64,000 bases of DNA from Ferruginibacter sp. (GCA_025963635.1 JAOQAK010000031.1:1-64000), one strand, 5' to 3'; numbered from the stretch's first letter, positions 25,144 to 34,605 are shown. Notes: generated by a model from the letters alone, not told the origin. Numbers and translations are program-made.

Positions 25144-27207
25144 ATGAATGCTGACATTTTCAGAAGAAGGCAGAATGCCTTCATTCTATGGAGAGTGCAA
25201 AATACAAGTGTGCCTCCTGCAATTATTATAGGACAGCTAAAGGAAGGTGCGCCGATCCATTTTATCAATGATAAAAAATTGTCGCTTAGCCAGGATGTTG
25301 AACATCCCGATTTGTGGATTTTGCCTGCTGCTGATTGTAATCTCATTGACAACGAAGTTTATCATTATTGGTTTGAGGTGACGGATGCGCTTCCATCCCG
25401 TAGTCAAAGCAGGATTAGTATCACCGATCCTTTTGCCTACACGGTGGATTGGCGCTTAGTGGCTCCGAAGCCAGTCGGAACAGGATACAGTGATGATGAT
25501 GGGTATCCTGCAGCGATCATCAAATTCAGCAATGGTCAGCTGATCCCCTGTGATGCAGGTGGCGAAGAGGGAAACCTTGAGAATGATATTTTCCTTGATA
25601 ATCTGCCACAAAACAATCAGTCGGTTATTTATGAATTGCCTACAGCATGGACACATACCGGTACAGCCGGAGAACGGCAGATTGGTGTGGGGAGTTTTTG
25701 TGATGTGAATGCGCTTATTGAAAGGCGCTCAGAAGGCAATAATTTCACCGAGCTCTCAGTTACCCAAATGGGTCGTGCTTACCTTTTGGAAATGGGCTTT
25801 AATGCACTGGAAATTCTGCCCCCGGCAGATAGTTTTTATAAGCGGGAATGGGGTTACGGCACTACTAATTTCTTTGCTCCTGACTTTGATCTTGGCTTTG
25901 CACAGGATTACACCTGGGCCGTACCCAACCGGGATTTAAGAGCGCTTATCGCTTCCTGCCACAAAAATGGAATACGCTTTTTCCAGGATGTGGTAATGGC
26001 CTTTACCCGTACCAATGCTTATCTTGCCGCAGCGCCGGACGAATTTTTCATACTTGACCCCAGGGCTAATAAATCAGATCCTGATGCGCATAATTCGAGA
26101 GCCAATAATGATGACAATCTTCGGAATGGGTTTGGCAGTACGCTTTTCCGGTATGCATTTTTTACAGAGAGTTATGATCCTGTTTCGGGCAACAGGCTGC
26201 AACTTTCTCCTGCAAGGCAGTTGATGAAAGCAAGCCTGATCCGATGGATGCAGGATTTTCACGTGGATGGTATTAGAATGGATAGCGTAGAAAATGTTGC
26301 TAACTGGGATTTTATCCAGGAATACAGGCAATTGGGATGGGAACTCTGGCAGGATCGTTTCGGGAATGATAAGCGCTTTATTGTAGTTGGGGAAGAATTG
26401 ACAGAGCCCCTGGCCTTATTGACCCAAGGCAGGTTGGACGGATTGTGGCACGAACGGTTCAAAAAATATATCCGTCGGGCGCTGATTGGAAAAAATGCAG
26501 AGGATGAACCTTCTTTTGAATGGACTGTTCGCAAAGCCATCGATTGCCGGGTTCAGAATTTTGGCGATGGAGCCCAATGCATAATATATCTCACATCTCA
26601 CGATGTAGAAGGACCTGGAAATGAACGGTTATTCAATTTTTTGCAGAACAATGGGATATTTGATACAGAAAAAAGAATCAAACTCGGCTTTGCCTGCCTG
26701 TTGACGGCGGTAGGTATTCCAATGGTTTTAGCAGGTGAAGAATTTGCAGATCAGCATGATCTTTTTAACAATGATGGCAATGTCGACCAGGCGGGCGGCA
26801 AACAGGTTGACCCTGTTAATTTTTCACGTATTGAGGATGATTGGAGAAAACGGATTAAAGAATTTGTGTCTGTTTTGGTTAAGTTCAGGAGCACCAATAA
26901 AGCGTTATCAGTAAATGATACCTCTTTTATTCATACCGACTTTGCTGAAGGCAAAAGGGTGATAGTATGGCGCCGCGGTATTACAGATTCAGGCGAGGTT
27001 GTGGTGGTAGTCGCTAACTTTTCAGATTATGGAACTCCCGACCCCGGGAACGCTAACGCGGAATATGTAGTGAACAATTGGCCTGCAACCTCACCCGGGA
27101 AAAGCTGGATTGAAATTACTCAAGGTAGACGTGTAAGTGAACAATGGGTGGGTCGTGAACCAATCTTTCCATGGGAAGCAAAGATTTATGCCTTATCCGG
27201 GGAATAA
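25144..27207 (+). CDS. Alpha-amylase-family (GH13) enzyme with N-terminal beta domain
   Basis: A 687-residue protein from ATG 25144. An N-terminal immunoglobulin-like/E-set segment (about 1-120, including YHYWFEVTDALPS) precedes a GH13 barrel. The four conserved regions are visible: FFQDVVMAF; DGIRMDSVENV with the nucleophile Asp; FIVVGEELTEP with the acid/base Glu; and YLTSHDVEGPGNERL with the stabilising Asp. A C-terminal beta domain follows. There is no signal peptide, so it acts in the cytoplasm on alpha-glucans such as glycogen or maltodextrin, as a branching- or debranching-type or amylase-type enzyme. The exact specificity is unclear. It has no operon partner. Confidence 0.85.
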   Translation: MNADIFRRRQNAFILWRVQNTSVPPAIIIGQLKEGAPIHFINDKKLSLSQDVEHPDLWILPAADCNLIDNEVYHYWFEVTDALPSRSQSRISITDPFAYTVDWRLVAPKPVGTGYSDDDGYPAAIIKFSNGQLIPCDAGGEEGNLENDIFLDNLPQNNQSVIYELPTAWTHTGTAGERQIGVGSFCDVNALIERRSEGNNFTELSVTQMGRAYLLEMGFNALEILPPADSFYKREWGYGTTNFFAPDFDLGFAQDYTWAVPNRDLRALIASCHKNGIRFFQDVVMAFTRTNAYLAAAPDEFFILDPRANKSDPDAHNSRANNDDNLRNGFGSTLFRYAFFTESYDPVSGNRLQLSPARQLMKASLIRWMQDFHVDGIRMDSVENVANWDFIQEYRQLGWELWQDRFGNDKRFIVVGEELTEPLALLTQGRLDGLWHERFKKYIRRALIGKNAEDEPSFEWTVRKAIDCRVQNFGDGAQCIIYLTSHDVEGPGNERLFNFLQNNGIFDTEKRIKLGFACLLTAVGIPMVLAGEEFADQHDLFNNDGNVDQAGGKQVDPVNFSRIEDDWRKRIKEFVSVLVKFRSTNKALSVNDTSFIHTDFAEGKRVIVWRRGITDSGEVVVVVANFSDYGTPDPGNANAEYVVNNWPATSPGKSWIEITQGRRVSEQWVGREPIFPWEAKIYALSGE

Positions 27208-27253
27208 AAACAACCAGCTTCCAGGACCAGCTAAAAAGAACTAATAACGAATG

Positions 27254-27328
27254 TGGGCTGTGCCGGGCTCGAACCAGCGACCCTCACGTTGTCGACGTGA
27301 TGCTCTAAACCAACTGAGCTAACAACCC
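27254..27328 (-). tRNA. tRNA-Val (GAC) with unusual C at position 33
   Basis: A 75-nt cloverleaf on the minus strand: acceptor GGGTTGT / ACAGCCC, D-arm GCTC...GAGC with the GG pair in its loop, anticodon stem TCACG / CGTGA, a 5-nt variable loop, T-arm GCTGG-TTCGAGC-CCGGC, and discriminator A. CCA is not encoded. The anticodon loop is TCGACAA, giving anticodon GAC (Val) but C rather than the near-universal U at position 33. It lies between the GH13 gene and the amidase gene. Confidence 0.85.
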
Positions 27329-27670
27329 GAAAATGGGAATGCAAAATATTGAAAAATTTTCCAACAGCCTTCTTTTAATTTTCCCTTTTCGATGTAACTG
27401 CATGATTTTGATTATGCAGTCGAAACGTTTGGCATTACGACCCAAACGCCGCAATAAAGATGTGCATAACTTTCCAAAAAAATCACAAAAATAAATGAAG
27501 AAAAATTTGGAAACCAGCTTTTTGAGATTGTATATTTACTACATGAATTGAGAAGAGAAAATCAGTAAAAAGATCAATCAACTCAAAGCAGGAGCATCAG
27601 GTTCGTAAGTATTACCAGAAAAGCAATTGGAAGGTAAGAAAACAAATTTGGTGCTTTTTTTATGTCCCAA
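27329..27670. other. Gene-free stretch upstream of tRNA-Val with two small hairpins
   Basis: No coding sequence is seen in this stretch. Two inverted repeats occur: 27387-27425 (ACTGCAT / ATGCAGT, with TTTCG / CGAAA outside a 4-base bulge) and 27426-27448 (CGTTTGG / CCAAACG). They lie in the direction of the tRNA-Val promoter and leader. The rest is AT-rich without recognisable features. Confidence 0.4.
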
Positions 27671-27705
27671 TGTTCCTGCTAAACGGATGATGTTTTGCAG
27701 GAACA
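27671..27705 (-). terminator. Hairpin just past the 3' end of the amidase gene
   Basis: Arms at 27671-27684 and 27692-27705 (TGTTCCTGC / GCAGGAACA plus five more positions, one mismatch) enclose a 7-nt loop, 15 bp beyond the stop codon of the minus-strand amidase gene. The U-run on that strand is short and offset, so efficient termination is uncertain. Confidence 0.5.
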
Positions 27706-27719
27706 ACAGTCTCTTTTCC

Positions 27720-29456
27720 TTATTTACAACTCTCTAAAAAGTCTTTCATTCCCGACACAATTTTATCAGCCATCTCTTGTTGAAACGCCGGGTCAAGTAT
27801 CTTCATTTCCTCTTCCAGGTTGCTAAGGAACAGAGTTTCCACCAAAGCATTAGGGTATTCGATAGGACTGTTTAGCATGAAATTGAAAGAACCGGTATTG
27901 CCATACTCCTTTAGCCCAAGTTCCAGCATCCGTTTATAGATATCAAGGCTCAGATTCCTAAAACCCACATAGCGATAATAGGCCGAAGTACCGCCGGTCC
28001 GGAATGGATCTTCCGATGAATTCAAATGTATGCTGATTAACATATCCGGCATACTATCCCTGTAAAACAAGATCCTTTCCTTGTTATCAAAGAATGTTTC
28101 TTTTATTCTTGTCATGATCACTTTCGCTCCCTGCTTTTCCAGGCTTTTTTGCAGTTTTAATGCAACTGCTAGCGTCAGCTCTTTTTCGTATACGCCGGTT
28201 GCACCCACCGCACCGTTATTGGTTCCTCCATGCCCTGCATCTACGGCAATGGTCAAATTTTTAAGCGATAAATCTACAGGCTGCTGTTTAACTTTTATCA
28301 CCAGCGTATTGCCGGAGTAATACAACTGGTGCCCCCAATGTTGTGCGTGTTTCAGTTCGATAATTACCCTGAATACATCATCTTCCTTTTGCTCATAATA
28401 AACATTTTTTATCTCCTTTACCGTTTGCAGTTGGGTTATCCAGTTAGTGTTATTGGTAGCGCCAAAAATATCCACCACAATCCGGGACGGATCCGTTAAT
28501 TGAAAAGATTGGTAAGGCAGTCTTGCAAATAATCCAACCTTTACATAATCATATTTATCATCACCATATACATTCCAATTGGTGGTCAGCGATTCGGGCG
28601 TAAAAGTTCCCGCGGGCAATTTTTCAACAAGCTCATCCGGTATATAGGCAGTACGCGTTTTTGATAATTGTACCCTGTAATGTGAGCCAACCTTCCCTGT
28701 TATTTTCAATACAATATTGCTATCAAGATAACCGATTTTTGCGCCACCCAATCTGTCCTCGCCCAATCCATATTCAAGATGTGCCAGCCTTCCCTTTGTA
28801 ATTACCATCTCCGGAAGTAATGCCGGGCGTACAGAAAAGCGATTGTTGGTTTCCCTGTTAATGGTATTGCCGGCAGAATCTGTGATGCTCAGCGGTATTT
28901 TCATTAAACGGAAGCTATCAGAAGCTTTCACAATATATTCTCCCTGGTAAATACCGGGCATTCCATTGGTTTGTGTTAAAGGCAATTCATATAAAGTAAT
29001 ATTTTGTATTGCCCTTACCGTACATCCCGTTAAAGCTTTAACCCTGAATTTTATATTATCGCCCGGCACCAATTCAAGATCACCTTCCGGGTAGGTTTTG
29101 ATACTCTCGATCCCCAGCATTCTTACAGGCTCCGCCGGAATGGGTACAGTGTAGGTATAGTTGATTTTTTTTGTCAGTGATTTGCCCTTTGTTTCCGATA
29201 AAATGGTGATGACTGAATCGCCTGGAACAAGGTTTAATTCATAGGCAAATGCGCCCGTGGGATAAACGTCTACACGCTTATTGTTAATGGTTACCGCACA
29301 GCTTTTGCAAGTGGATCCAATAATAAATTGCCTGGATGATCTTACCGGGTTAGCTATTTTATATGGATTAATCAATCGGATAAAGGGAGTGTTATCAGCC
29401 TGAGAAAAAACAGCGGTGCTCACACATACACTCACAAGGGTAAATAGAAGTTTCAT
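27720..29456 (-). CDS. N-acetylmuramoyl-L-alanine amidase (Amidase_3), secreted
   Basis: A 578-residue protein with a Sec signal (1-19). Long beta-rich N-terminal domains (about 20-360) include an AMIN-like segment (RIVVDIFGATNNTNWI, VFRVIIELKHAQHWG). The C-terminal zinc amidase domain (about 370-578) has zinc ligands His in DAGHGG, Glu in GVYEKELTL and His in SIHLNS, and the catalytic Glu in ALVETLFLSN. It cleaves the bond between MurNAc and the stem peptide, usually in daughter-cell separation or wall remodelling. It is a single-gene transcript; the hairpin at 27671-27705 lies at its end. Confidence 0.92.
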   Translation of the reverse strand: MKLLFTLVSVCVSTAVFSQADNTPFIRLINPYKIANPVRSSRQFIIGSTCKSCAVTINNKRVDVYPTGAFAYELNLVPGDSVITILSETKGKSLTKKINYTYTVPIPAEPVRMLGIESIKTYPEGDLELVPGDNIKFRVKALTGCTVRAIQNITLYELPLTQTNGMPGIYQGEYIVKASDSFRLMKIPLSITDSAGNTINRETNNRFSVRPALLPEMVITKGRLAHLEYGLGEDRLGGAKIGYLDSNIVLKITGKVGSHYRVQLSKTRTAYIPDELVEKLPAGTFTPESLTTNWNVYGDDKYDYVKVGLFARLPYQSFQLTDPSRIVVDIFGATNNTNWITQLQTVKEIKNVYYEQKEDDVFRVIIELKHAQHWGHQLYYSGNTLVIKVKQQPVDLSLKNLTIAVDAGHGGTNNGAVGATGVYEKELTLAVALKLQKSLEKQGAKVIMTRIKETFFDNKERILFYRDSMPDMLISIHLNSSEDPFRTGGTSAYYRYVGFRNLSLDIYKRMLELGLKEYGNTGSFNFMLNSPIEYPNALVETLFLSNLEEEMKILDPAFQQEMADKIVSGMKDFLESCK

Positions 29457-29662
29457 GGGTGTAAGATAATTTGTTTTGCCGACAGAAATATTTGGACAGG
29501 TTTTAAATAAGCGTTATTTCCCGTTGCAGAGCAGGTTCGTTAATGCACAAAAAAGACGATTCCCGGTTCGGGGAAATGGCCTGTTTGTGGGCTTCAGAAA
29601 AGCAATCATTCGGGTGATTTATGACGGATTAACTTTTAAAGATTGACTGCTATAATTTATAA

Positions 29663-31456
29663 TTACCAGGGGTATTTATTCGCCGCAATTAGGCTATCAG
29701 CAATCCTTCTGCGGGCGTCTTTACTGTTAAATGGTGCTGACTTGGTAAACCGTTTCAATCCCAGCAGCATCATCCTTTGTTCATCGCCTTCTGCAAAACC
29801 ATTGATGGCTTCTTTACCGGCCTTATTTACTTTATCGATGGCGTCATTAATATAACAACGCATCATATCAATATGTATACTGGTGGTAGCTTCATCCTGT
29901 TTATCTGCCATTTTAATAATACGAAGCAAGGTGCTTTCTGCCACAAAGGTTTCGATAGCCATATCAGCGATGTTCATCAATATTTCCTGTTCATCCGATA
30001 GTTTCATCATCAGTTTTTGAACAGCGGCACCCGCTACCATTAAAATGCTTTTCTTCATATTCACTACTGACTTTCTTTCTGCAGCAAATGGTGTTTCATC
30101 ATCATTCCCAAATTCCGGTATACTCATTAATTCTTTGGAAACAGCCATTGCAGGTCCCATCAGGTCCAGCTTCCCCTTCATGGCTCTTTTCAGGATCATA
30201 TCTACGGTTAATAACCTGTTGATTTCGTTGGTGCCTTCATAGATGCGATTGATGCGGCTATCCCTGTAGGCCCTGCTGATCACATATTCGTCACTAAATC
30301 CGTTGCCGCCAAAAACCTGTACGCCTTCATCCACTACGTAATCCAACACTTCGCTGCCATGCACTTTTAAAATCGCACACTCAACAGCAAATTCTTCTGC
30401 AGCTCCCAGCAATGCCTCATTAAATGGTTTTCCTGCATTCGCCAGTTCAATTTCTTTTTCATCTACCCATTTGGCGGTTCGGTATAGTGCACTTTCACAG
30501 GCAAATATTCTGATAGCAGCTTCAGCAAGTTTGTATTTGATAGCACCAAAATTTGCAATGGCTGTTTTAAACTGCTCCCTCGTTTTGGCATAATCAATCG
30601 TAATATTCAGGGCCATTTTAGCACCGCCCACCGCTGCAGCACATAGCTTCAGCCTGCCTATGTTCAAAATATTAAATGCGATAATGTGCCCCTTTCCAAC
30701 TTCACCCAGTAGGTTTTCAACCGGTACTTTGCAATCCTGGAAATAAAGTTGCACGGTAGATGAACCCTTAATACCCATTTTGTGTTCTTCGGGTCCCTGT
30801 GTAAAACCTTCAAAGCCCCGTTCCACGATGAAAGTAGAAAACTTATCTCCGTCCACTTTTGCAAACACGGTATATACATCGGCAAAGCCACCATTGGTGA
30901 TCCAGCATTTCTGGCCGTTTAAAATATAATGTTTGCCATCTGCCGAAAGAACAGCGGTTGTTTTTGCACCCAGCGCATCGCTGCCGCTATTGGGTTCTGT
31001 CAGGCCATAAGCTCCTTTCCATTCGCCACTGGCTAGTTTAGGAATATATTTTTCCTTTTGAGCGGCGGTGCCAAAATAAAGAATGGGTAAAGTGCCGATC
31101 CCCGTATGTGCCGCAATGGCTACGCTGAAAGAATAACCACCGCCAAGACCTTCATTAACAAGGGTAGAAGTGATAAAATCTTTGCCTAATCCGCCGTATT
31201 CCTCGGGAACCGAAGCGCCGAGCAATCCCTGTTCGCCTGCCTTTATCATTAGTGAGGGCATCAACCCGGGTTCTAATTTATCTATGCGGTCCGCCACCGG
31301 GTGCACTTCCGCCGTGAGGAACTGCAGACACATTTCCTTGACCATCTGTTGCTCCTCGTTAAAATCTTCAGGGGCAAAGCTTTCAAAAGCATTGCTTTCT
31401 TTGATTAACCATTCACCGCCTTTAAGTGATATGGTAGTTGGTGTGGATGTTGTCAT
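29663..31456 (-). CDS. Acyl-CoA dehydrogenase (long form)
   Basis: A 597-residue flavoenzyme from ATG 31456. The upstream in-frame Met at 31474 lies inside an intergenic repeat and is rejected. It has an N-terminal helical domain, a mid beta domain with the FAD-binding YGLTEPNSGSDALG and CWITNGGFAD motifs, and a C-terminal helical domain with the catalytic base region RIYEGTNEINRLL. The extra C-terminal helical part of about 200 residues (MKKSILMVAGAAVQKLMMKL) is typical of long bacterial forms. It oxidises acyl-CoA to the 2-enoyl-CoA in fatty-acid degradation. A MarR regulator gene precedes it on the same strand across a repeat-containing gap. Confidence 0.93.
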   Translation of the reverse strand: MTTSTPTTISLKGGEWLIKESNAFESFAPEDFNEEQQMVKEMCLQFLTAEVHPVADRIDKLEPGLMPSLMIKAGEQGLLGASVPEEYGGLGKDFITSTLVNEGLGGGYSFSVAIAAHTGIGTLPILYFGTAAQKEKYIPKLASGEWKGAYGLTEPNSGSDALGAKTTAVLSADGKHYILNGQKCWITNGGFADVYTVFAKVDGDKFSTFIVERGFEGFTQGPEEHKMGIKGSSTVQLYFQDCKVPVENLLGEVGKGHIIAFNILNIGRLKLCAAAVGGAKMALNITIDYAKTREQFKTAIANFGAIKYKLAEAAIRIFACESALYRTAKWVDEKEIELANAGKPFNEALLGAAEEFAVECAILKVHGSEVLDYVVDEGVQVFGGNGFSDEYVISRAYRDSRINRIYEGTNEINRLLTVDMILKRAMKGKLDLMGPAMAVSKELMSIPEFGNDDETPFAAERKSVVNMKKSILMVAGAAVQKLMMKLSDEQEILMNIADMAIETFVAESTLLRIIKMADKQDEATTSIHIDMMRCYINDAIDKVNKAGKEAINGFAEGDEQRMMLLGLKRFTKSAPFNSKDARRRIADSLIAANKYPW

Positions 31457-31461
31457 AAAGG

Positions 31462-31500
31462 AAAGCCTCCCCAAGCCCCTCCAAAGGAGGGGTTTCCGAA
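31462..31500. repeat. Intergenic GC-rich hairpin element
   Basis: CCCCTCC (31476-31482), AAA and GGAGGGG (31486-31492) form a tight hairpin, flanked by AAGCCTCCCC and TTTCCGAAGAG. A related CT/GA-rich element lies at 31600-31635. Such elements recur between genes in Bacteroidota. This one sits in the 5' region of the acyl-CoA dehydrogenase gene. Confidence 0.6.
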
Positions 31501-31599
31501 GAGAATTTATTTTAAATAGTTAAAAATAATGGTGCCTTTTATTTAAAAATTAATATATGATGTATACGAAAGAATTTACTGTTCAAAGGTTCTTCCCTG

Positions 31600-31635
31600 G
31601 TTCTCCTCCTTGGGGGAGTTAGAGGGGGCTGGAGC
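31600..31635. repeat. Second CT/GA-rich intergenic element, overlapping the end of the MarR gene
   Basis: The stretch TTCTCCTCCTTGGGGGAGTT followed by AGAGGGGGCT is self-complementary over CTCC / GGAG and resembles the element at 31462-31500. The MarR gene ends inside it: its last residues (SSSSPL) and its stop codon are encoded by the element, suggesting that the element replaced the original gene end. Confidence 0.5.
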
Positions 31636-32092
31636 TACTATTATTATTCCCCTGTGCCAAATTATCGTACACTTGCTGCAGCACTTCCTTGGCAATTTCA
31701 ATCTGCCCGTTCGTTACACCTTCCAGCGCCTCGTTCAGGGTTTGATTTGCCAGTTCCATGGTTTGCTCCTGTAATTCCTGTGCTTCTTTTGTGAGATAGA
31801 TCATGTTGATCCTGCGGTCGTTTTTACTTGCCACTCTTTTTACCAGTTGCAGTTTTTCCAGGTTATCAACTAACCGGGTAATACTGGGTTTATCCCTGAA
31901 AGTTGCTTCGCACAATTGCTGCTGGCTTAATCCATCCTGTTTCCATAAATGATACAATACACTCCATTGTTCAATAGTGATGTCTACATTTGCCTGCTTA
32001 AAATTTTTCTGTAAACGCCTCGCAATAGCGGTACTCGCCTTGCCGGTGATGAAACTGTATAACTCTCCTTTTTTAAATTGGTTGTTTGGCAT
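31619..32092 (-). CDS. MarR-family transcriptional regulator
   Basis: A 157-residue winged-helix protein. Its DNA-recognition region reads DGLSQQQLCEATFRDKPSITRLVDNLEKLQLVKR followed by the wing DRRINMIYLT, classic for MarR repressors, with dimerising helices at both ends. It probably responds to a small phenolic or acyl-type ligand. It lies 162 bp upstream of the acyl-CoA dehydrogenase gene on the same strand, so fatty-acid metabolism is a plausible target. The final residues (serine-rich, then PL) come from an intergenic repeat. Confidence 0.88.
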   Translation of the reverse strand: MPNNQFKKGELYSFITGKASTAIARRLQKNFKQANVDITIEQWSVLYHLWKQDGLSQQQLCEATFRDKPSITRLVDNLEKLQLVKRVASKNDRRINMIYLTKEAQELQEQTMELANQTLNEALEGVTNGQIEIAKEVLQQVYDNLAQGNNNSSSSPL

Positions 32093-32219
32093 ATAGTTGT
32101 TTAAGCAACTATATAAAGATAATGATTCATTTGAATTTTAAAAAATTATTTTTGCCGGAGCTGACCTTAAAAACCCGGCCATTTGTTTAACCTATTTACC
32201 AACATCAGTACTTTGGTCG

Positions 32220-32244
32220 ACATCGTTGTGTCACTCCCTTGTAC
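32220..32244. repeat. Short repeated motif, copy 2
   Basis: Matches 6335-6359 at 24 of 25 positions (starts ACATCGTTGTGTCACTC). It lies 11 bp before the glycosyltransferase start codon and 127 bp upstream of the divergent MarR gene. It is either a dispersed element or a shared site. Confidence 0.6.
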
Positions 32245-32255
32245 GGCAAATCATT

Positions 32256-33395
32256 ATGCATCTCCTTATAATCGCGGTTTCTATTGTTTTTTTTGTTAGC
32301 TATGCTGTGCTCATCATTTATTACCGGCAAAGCTGGACCAGTATTCCAACATTTACCCCCGCAGAAAATGTAAATCCCCTAACAAAAATTTCTGTTATCA
32401 TTCCTGCAAGGAATGAGGAAGAGAATATAGCGGCTTGTCTTAATTCAATACTCAACCAAACTTATCCGGCCCATTTATTTGAAGTGCTGGTGATCGATGA
32501 TCATTCAACTGATAATACTGGGGCTATAATTTTACAATACCGCGACCAAAACGTAAAACTGGTTTCGTTAAAAGATTTCATACCTATTGGTGAAATAAAT
32601 TCGTATAAAAAGAAAGCCATTGAAATTGCCATTCAACAATCAACTGGGCAATTGATTGTAACCACGGATGCAGATTGCCACGTACCCCCGGGCTGGCTGC
32701 AAAACATCGCAGCATGCTATCAACAAAACGATGCAGCTTTTATCGCAATGCCGGTGGGTTATGATAGCACCAACAATTTTCTTGCGATATTCCAGGCATT
32801 GGATTTTATGACCTTACAGGGAATCACCGGTGCGGCGGTGGAGAAAAAAGTACATAGTATGTGCAATGGTGCCAACCTGGCTTACGAAAAAAAGGCATTT
32901 ATGGAAGTGGGAGGATTTAAAGGCATCGATAACATTGCAAGTGGCGACGATATGCTGTTGATGCATAAGATATTTAAAGTATTCCCCAAAAGGGTTTTCT
33001 TCCTAAAATCAGAAGAGGTGATTGTGTACACTACCCCGGTGAATACTTTGAAAGGATTTTTCAACCAGCGGATACGATGGGCCAGCAAGGCGGATAAGTA
33101 TGAGGATAAAAGAATTTTCGGCGTTCTTTTATTGGTATATTTCTTTAATGTTTGGATCCTTGTATTAGGCATATTGTCAATCTTTTACCCGCTGGTTGGC
33201 TACTTTATCGCAGTATTGACGGCTAAAACAATTATTGAGCTTCTTTTTTTATACCCGGTTGCCCGTTTTTTTAACCAACGAAAGCTGTTATGGTGGTTTC
33301 CCCTGGCACAACCATTTCATGTTGTATATACGGTTATTGCCGGCTGGCTGGGCAAATTTGGCAAATACACCTGGAAAGAAAGAACCGTAAAATAA
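32256..33395 (+). CDS. Membrane glycosyltransferase family 2
   Basis: A 379-residue protein from ATG 32256 (an in-frame TTG upstream lies in a repeat). An N-terminal membrane helix (about 1-22) precedes a GT-A domain with VIIPARNEEENI, VIDDHSTDNTG, the DXD-type TTDADCHVP, an acidic SGDDMLL motif and QRIRWASKADKY (the Q-x-x-R-W motif of processive-type GT2 enzymes). Two or three C-terminal helices follow (about 290-360). It transfers a sugar from a nucleotide donor to a membrane acceptor. It is followed by a permease gene 23 bp downstream, which may be only loosely linked. Confidence 0.88.
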   Translation: MHLLIIAVSIVFFVSYAVLIIYYRQSWTSIPTFTPAENVNPLTKISVIIPARNEEENIAACLNSILNQTYPAHLFEVLVIDDHSTDNTGAIILQYRDQNVKLVSLKDFIPIGEINSYKKKAIEIAIQQSTGQLIVTTDADCHVPPGWLQNIAACYQQNDAAFIAMPVGYDSTNNFLAIFQALDFMTLQGITGAAVEKKVHSMCNGANLAYEKKAFMEVGGFKGIDNIASGDDMLLMHKIFKVFPKRVFFLKSEEVIVYTTPVNTLKGFFNQRIRWASKADKYEDKRIFGVLLLVYFFNVWILVLGILSIFYPLVGYFIAVLTAKTIIELLFLYPVARFFNQRKLLWWFPLAQPFHVVYTVIAGWLGKFGKYTWKERTVK

Positions 33396-33418
33396 TTGAG
33401 TGAATCGTAATTTACACC

Positions 33419-34528
33419 ATGCCTCCACCATCTTTTTCCTTCTCACAACAAACCTGGAAACGCCTCAAAAAAAACAAAGGTGCAATTGCAGGTCTGGTGA
33501 TCATTGCCGCAGCGGTTTTCTTAACTGTATTCGGGTACCTGGTGGCGCCGGACGGTTCTCCCAATGCCGATCTGCAAACTGTGGAAATACAAGCCAAAAA
33601 GCCAGGCTATTCACAACTGTTTTTAAAGATTCCCGATAAAAAAAACTCTGGTGTTGGATGGTTTAGTCGATTATTAAACGGTAAGCCGGATGACTATCGT
33701 TATCTACCGATAAACAGTTATACCATCAAAAATGACACGTTGACGGTAAACAAATATGTAGATGAAGATACGGCTGTAATACAGTACTACTCCATAGATC
33801 TGCTCACACATCATCGGTCCGGCCAACTCCTCTCACAAAACATCGTAACCAAAAAGTTCTGGTTTGGAACCGATAAATTTGGCCGCGATATTCTAAGCAG
33901 GTTGATAATTGGCACGAGAGTTAGTCTTGCTGTTGGATTAATCGCTGTGCTTATTTCCCTTACACTGGGCATCATACTCGGGGCATTGGCAGGCTATTAC
34001 CGTGGCAGGATGGATGAAATGATTATGTGGCTGGTGAATGTTACCTGGAGCATCCCGACATTACTATTGGTTTTTGCAATTACCATGGCGCTCGGTAAAG
34101 GCTTTTGGCAAATTTTTATTGCCGTCGGGTTAACGATGTGGGTTAGTGTTGCGAGATTGATCAGGGGGCAGGTAATGACTTTAAAAGAATTGGAATATGT
34201 GCAGGCTGCAAGGGCGCTCGGACTTAGTGATGGTAGAATCATTGTAAGGCATATCCTGCCCAATATACTGGGACCAGTAATGGTGATTGCCGCCAGCAAT
34301 TTTGCAACTGCAATAATCATTGAGGCCGGCTTAAGCTTTCTTGGAATTGGTGTACAGCCTCCACAGCCAAGCTGGGGGCTAATGATCAAGGAAAATTATA
34401 ATTTCATCATCACCCATAATCCGATGTTGGCGCTTGTTCCCGGCTTTGCTATTATGCTGCTGGTACTTGCTTTCAATATGCTTGGAAATGGATTAAGGGA
34501 TGCCGTAGATGTAAGAGATGCAGGATGA
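33419..34528 (+). CDS. ABC transporter permease, OppC/DppC family
   Basis: A 369-residue permease. TM1 (about 24-45) is followed by an enlarged periplasmic loop of roughly 110 residues, then five helices. The cytoplasmic EAA loop that contacts the ATPase is EYVQAARALGLSDGRIIVRHILPN, and the FWFGTDKFGRDILSRLIIGTR phrase is the family signature ahead of TM2. It should move peptides or a similar substrate with an OppB-type partner and ATPases, none of which is adjacent. The loop insertion is longer than in E. coli OppC. Confidence 0.88.
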   Translation: MPPPSFSFSQQTWKRLKKNKGAIAGLVIIAAAVFLTVFGYLVAPDGSPNADLQTVEIQAKKPGYSQLFLKIPDKKNSGVGWFSRLLNGKPDDYRYLPINSYTIKNDTLTVNKYVDEDTAVIQYYSIDLLTHHRSGQLLSQNIVTKKFWFGTDKFGRDILSRLIIGTRVSLAVGLIAVLISLTLGIILGALAGYYRGRMDEMIMWLVNVTWSIPTLLLVFAITMALGKGFWQIFIAVGLTMWVSVARLIRGQVMTLKELEYVQAARALGLSDGRIIVRHILPNILGPVMVIAASNFATAIIIEAGLSFLGIGVQPPQPSWGLMIKENYNFIITHNPMLALVPGFAIMLLVLAFNMLGNGLRDAVDVRDAG

Positions 34529-34605
34529 TCGCCGTCAAATATAAATACCATCATCAACAGTAATCATCTTCACGTTATTCTAACTTTGCCTGTACTCACC
34601 TTCAC

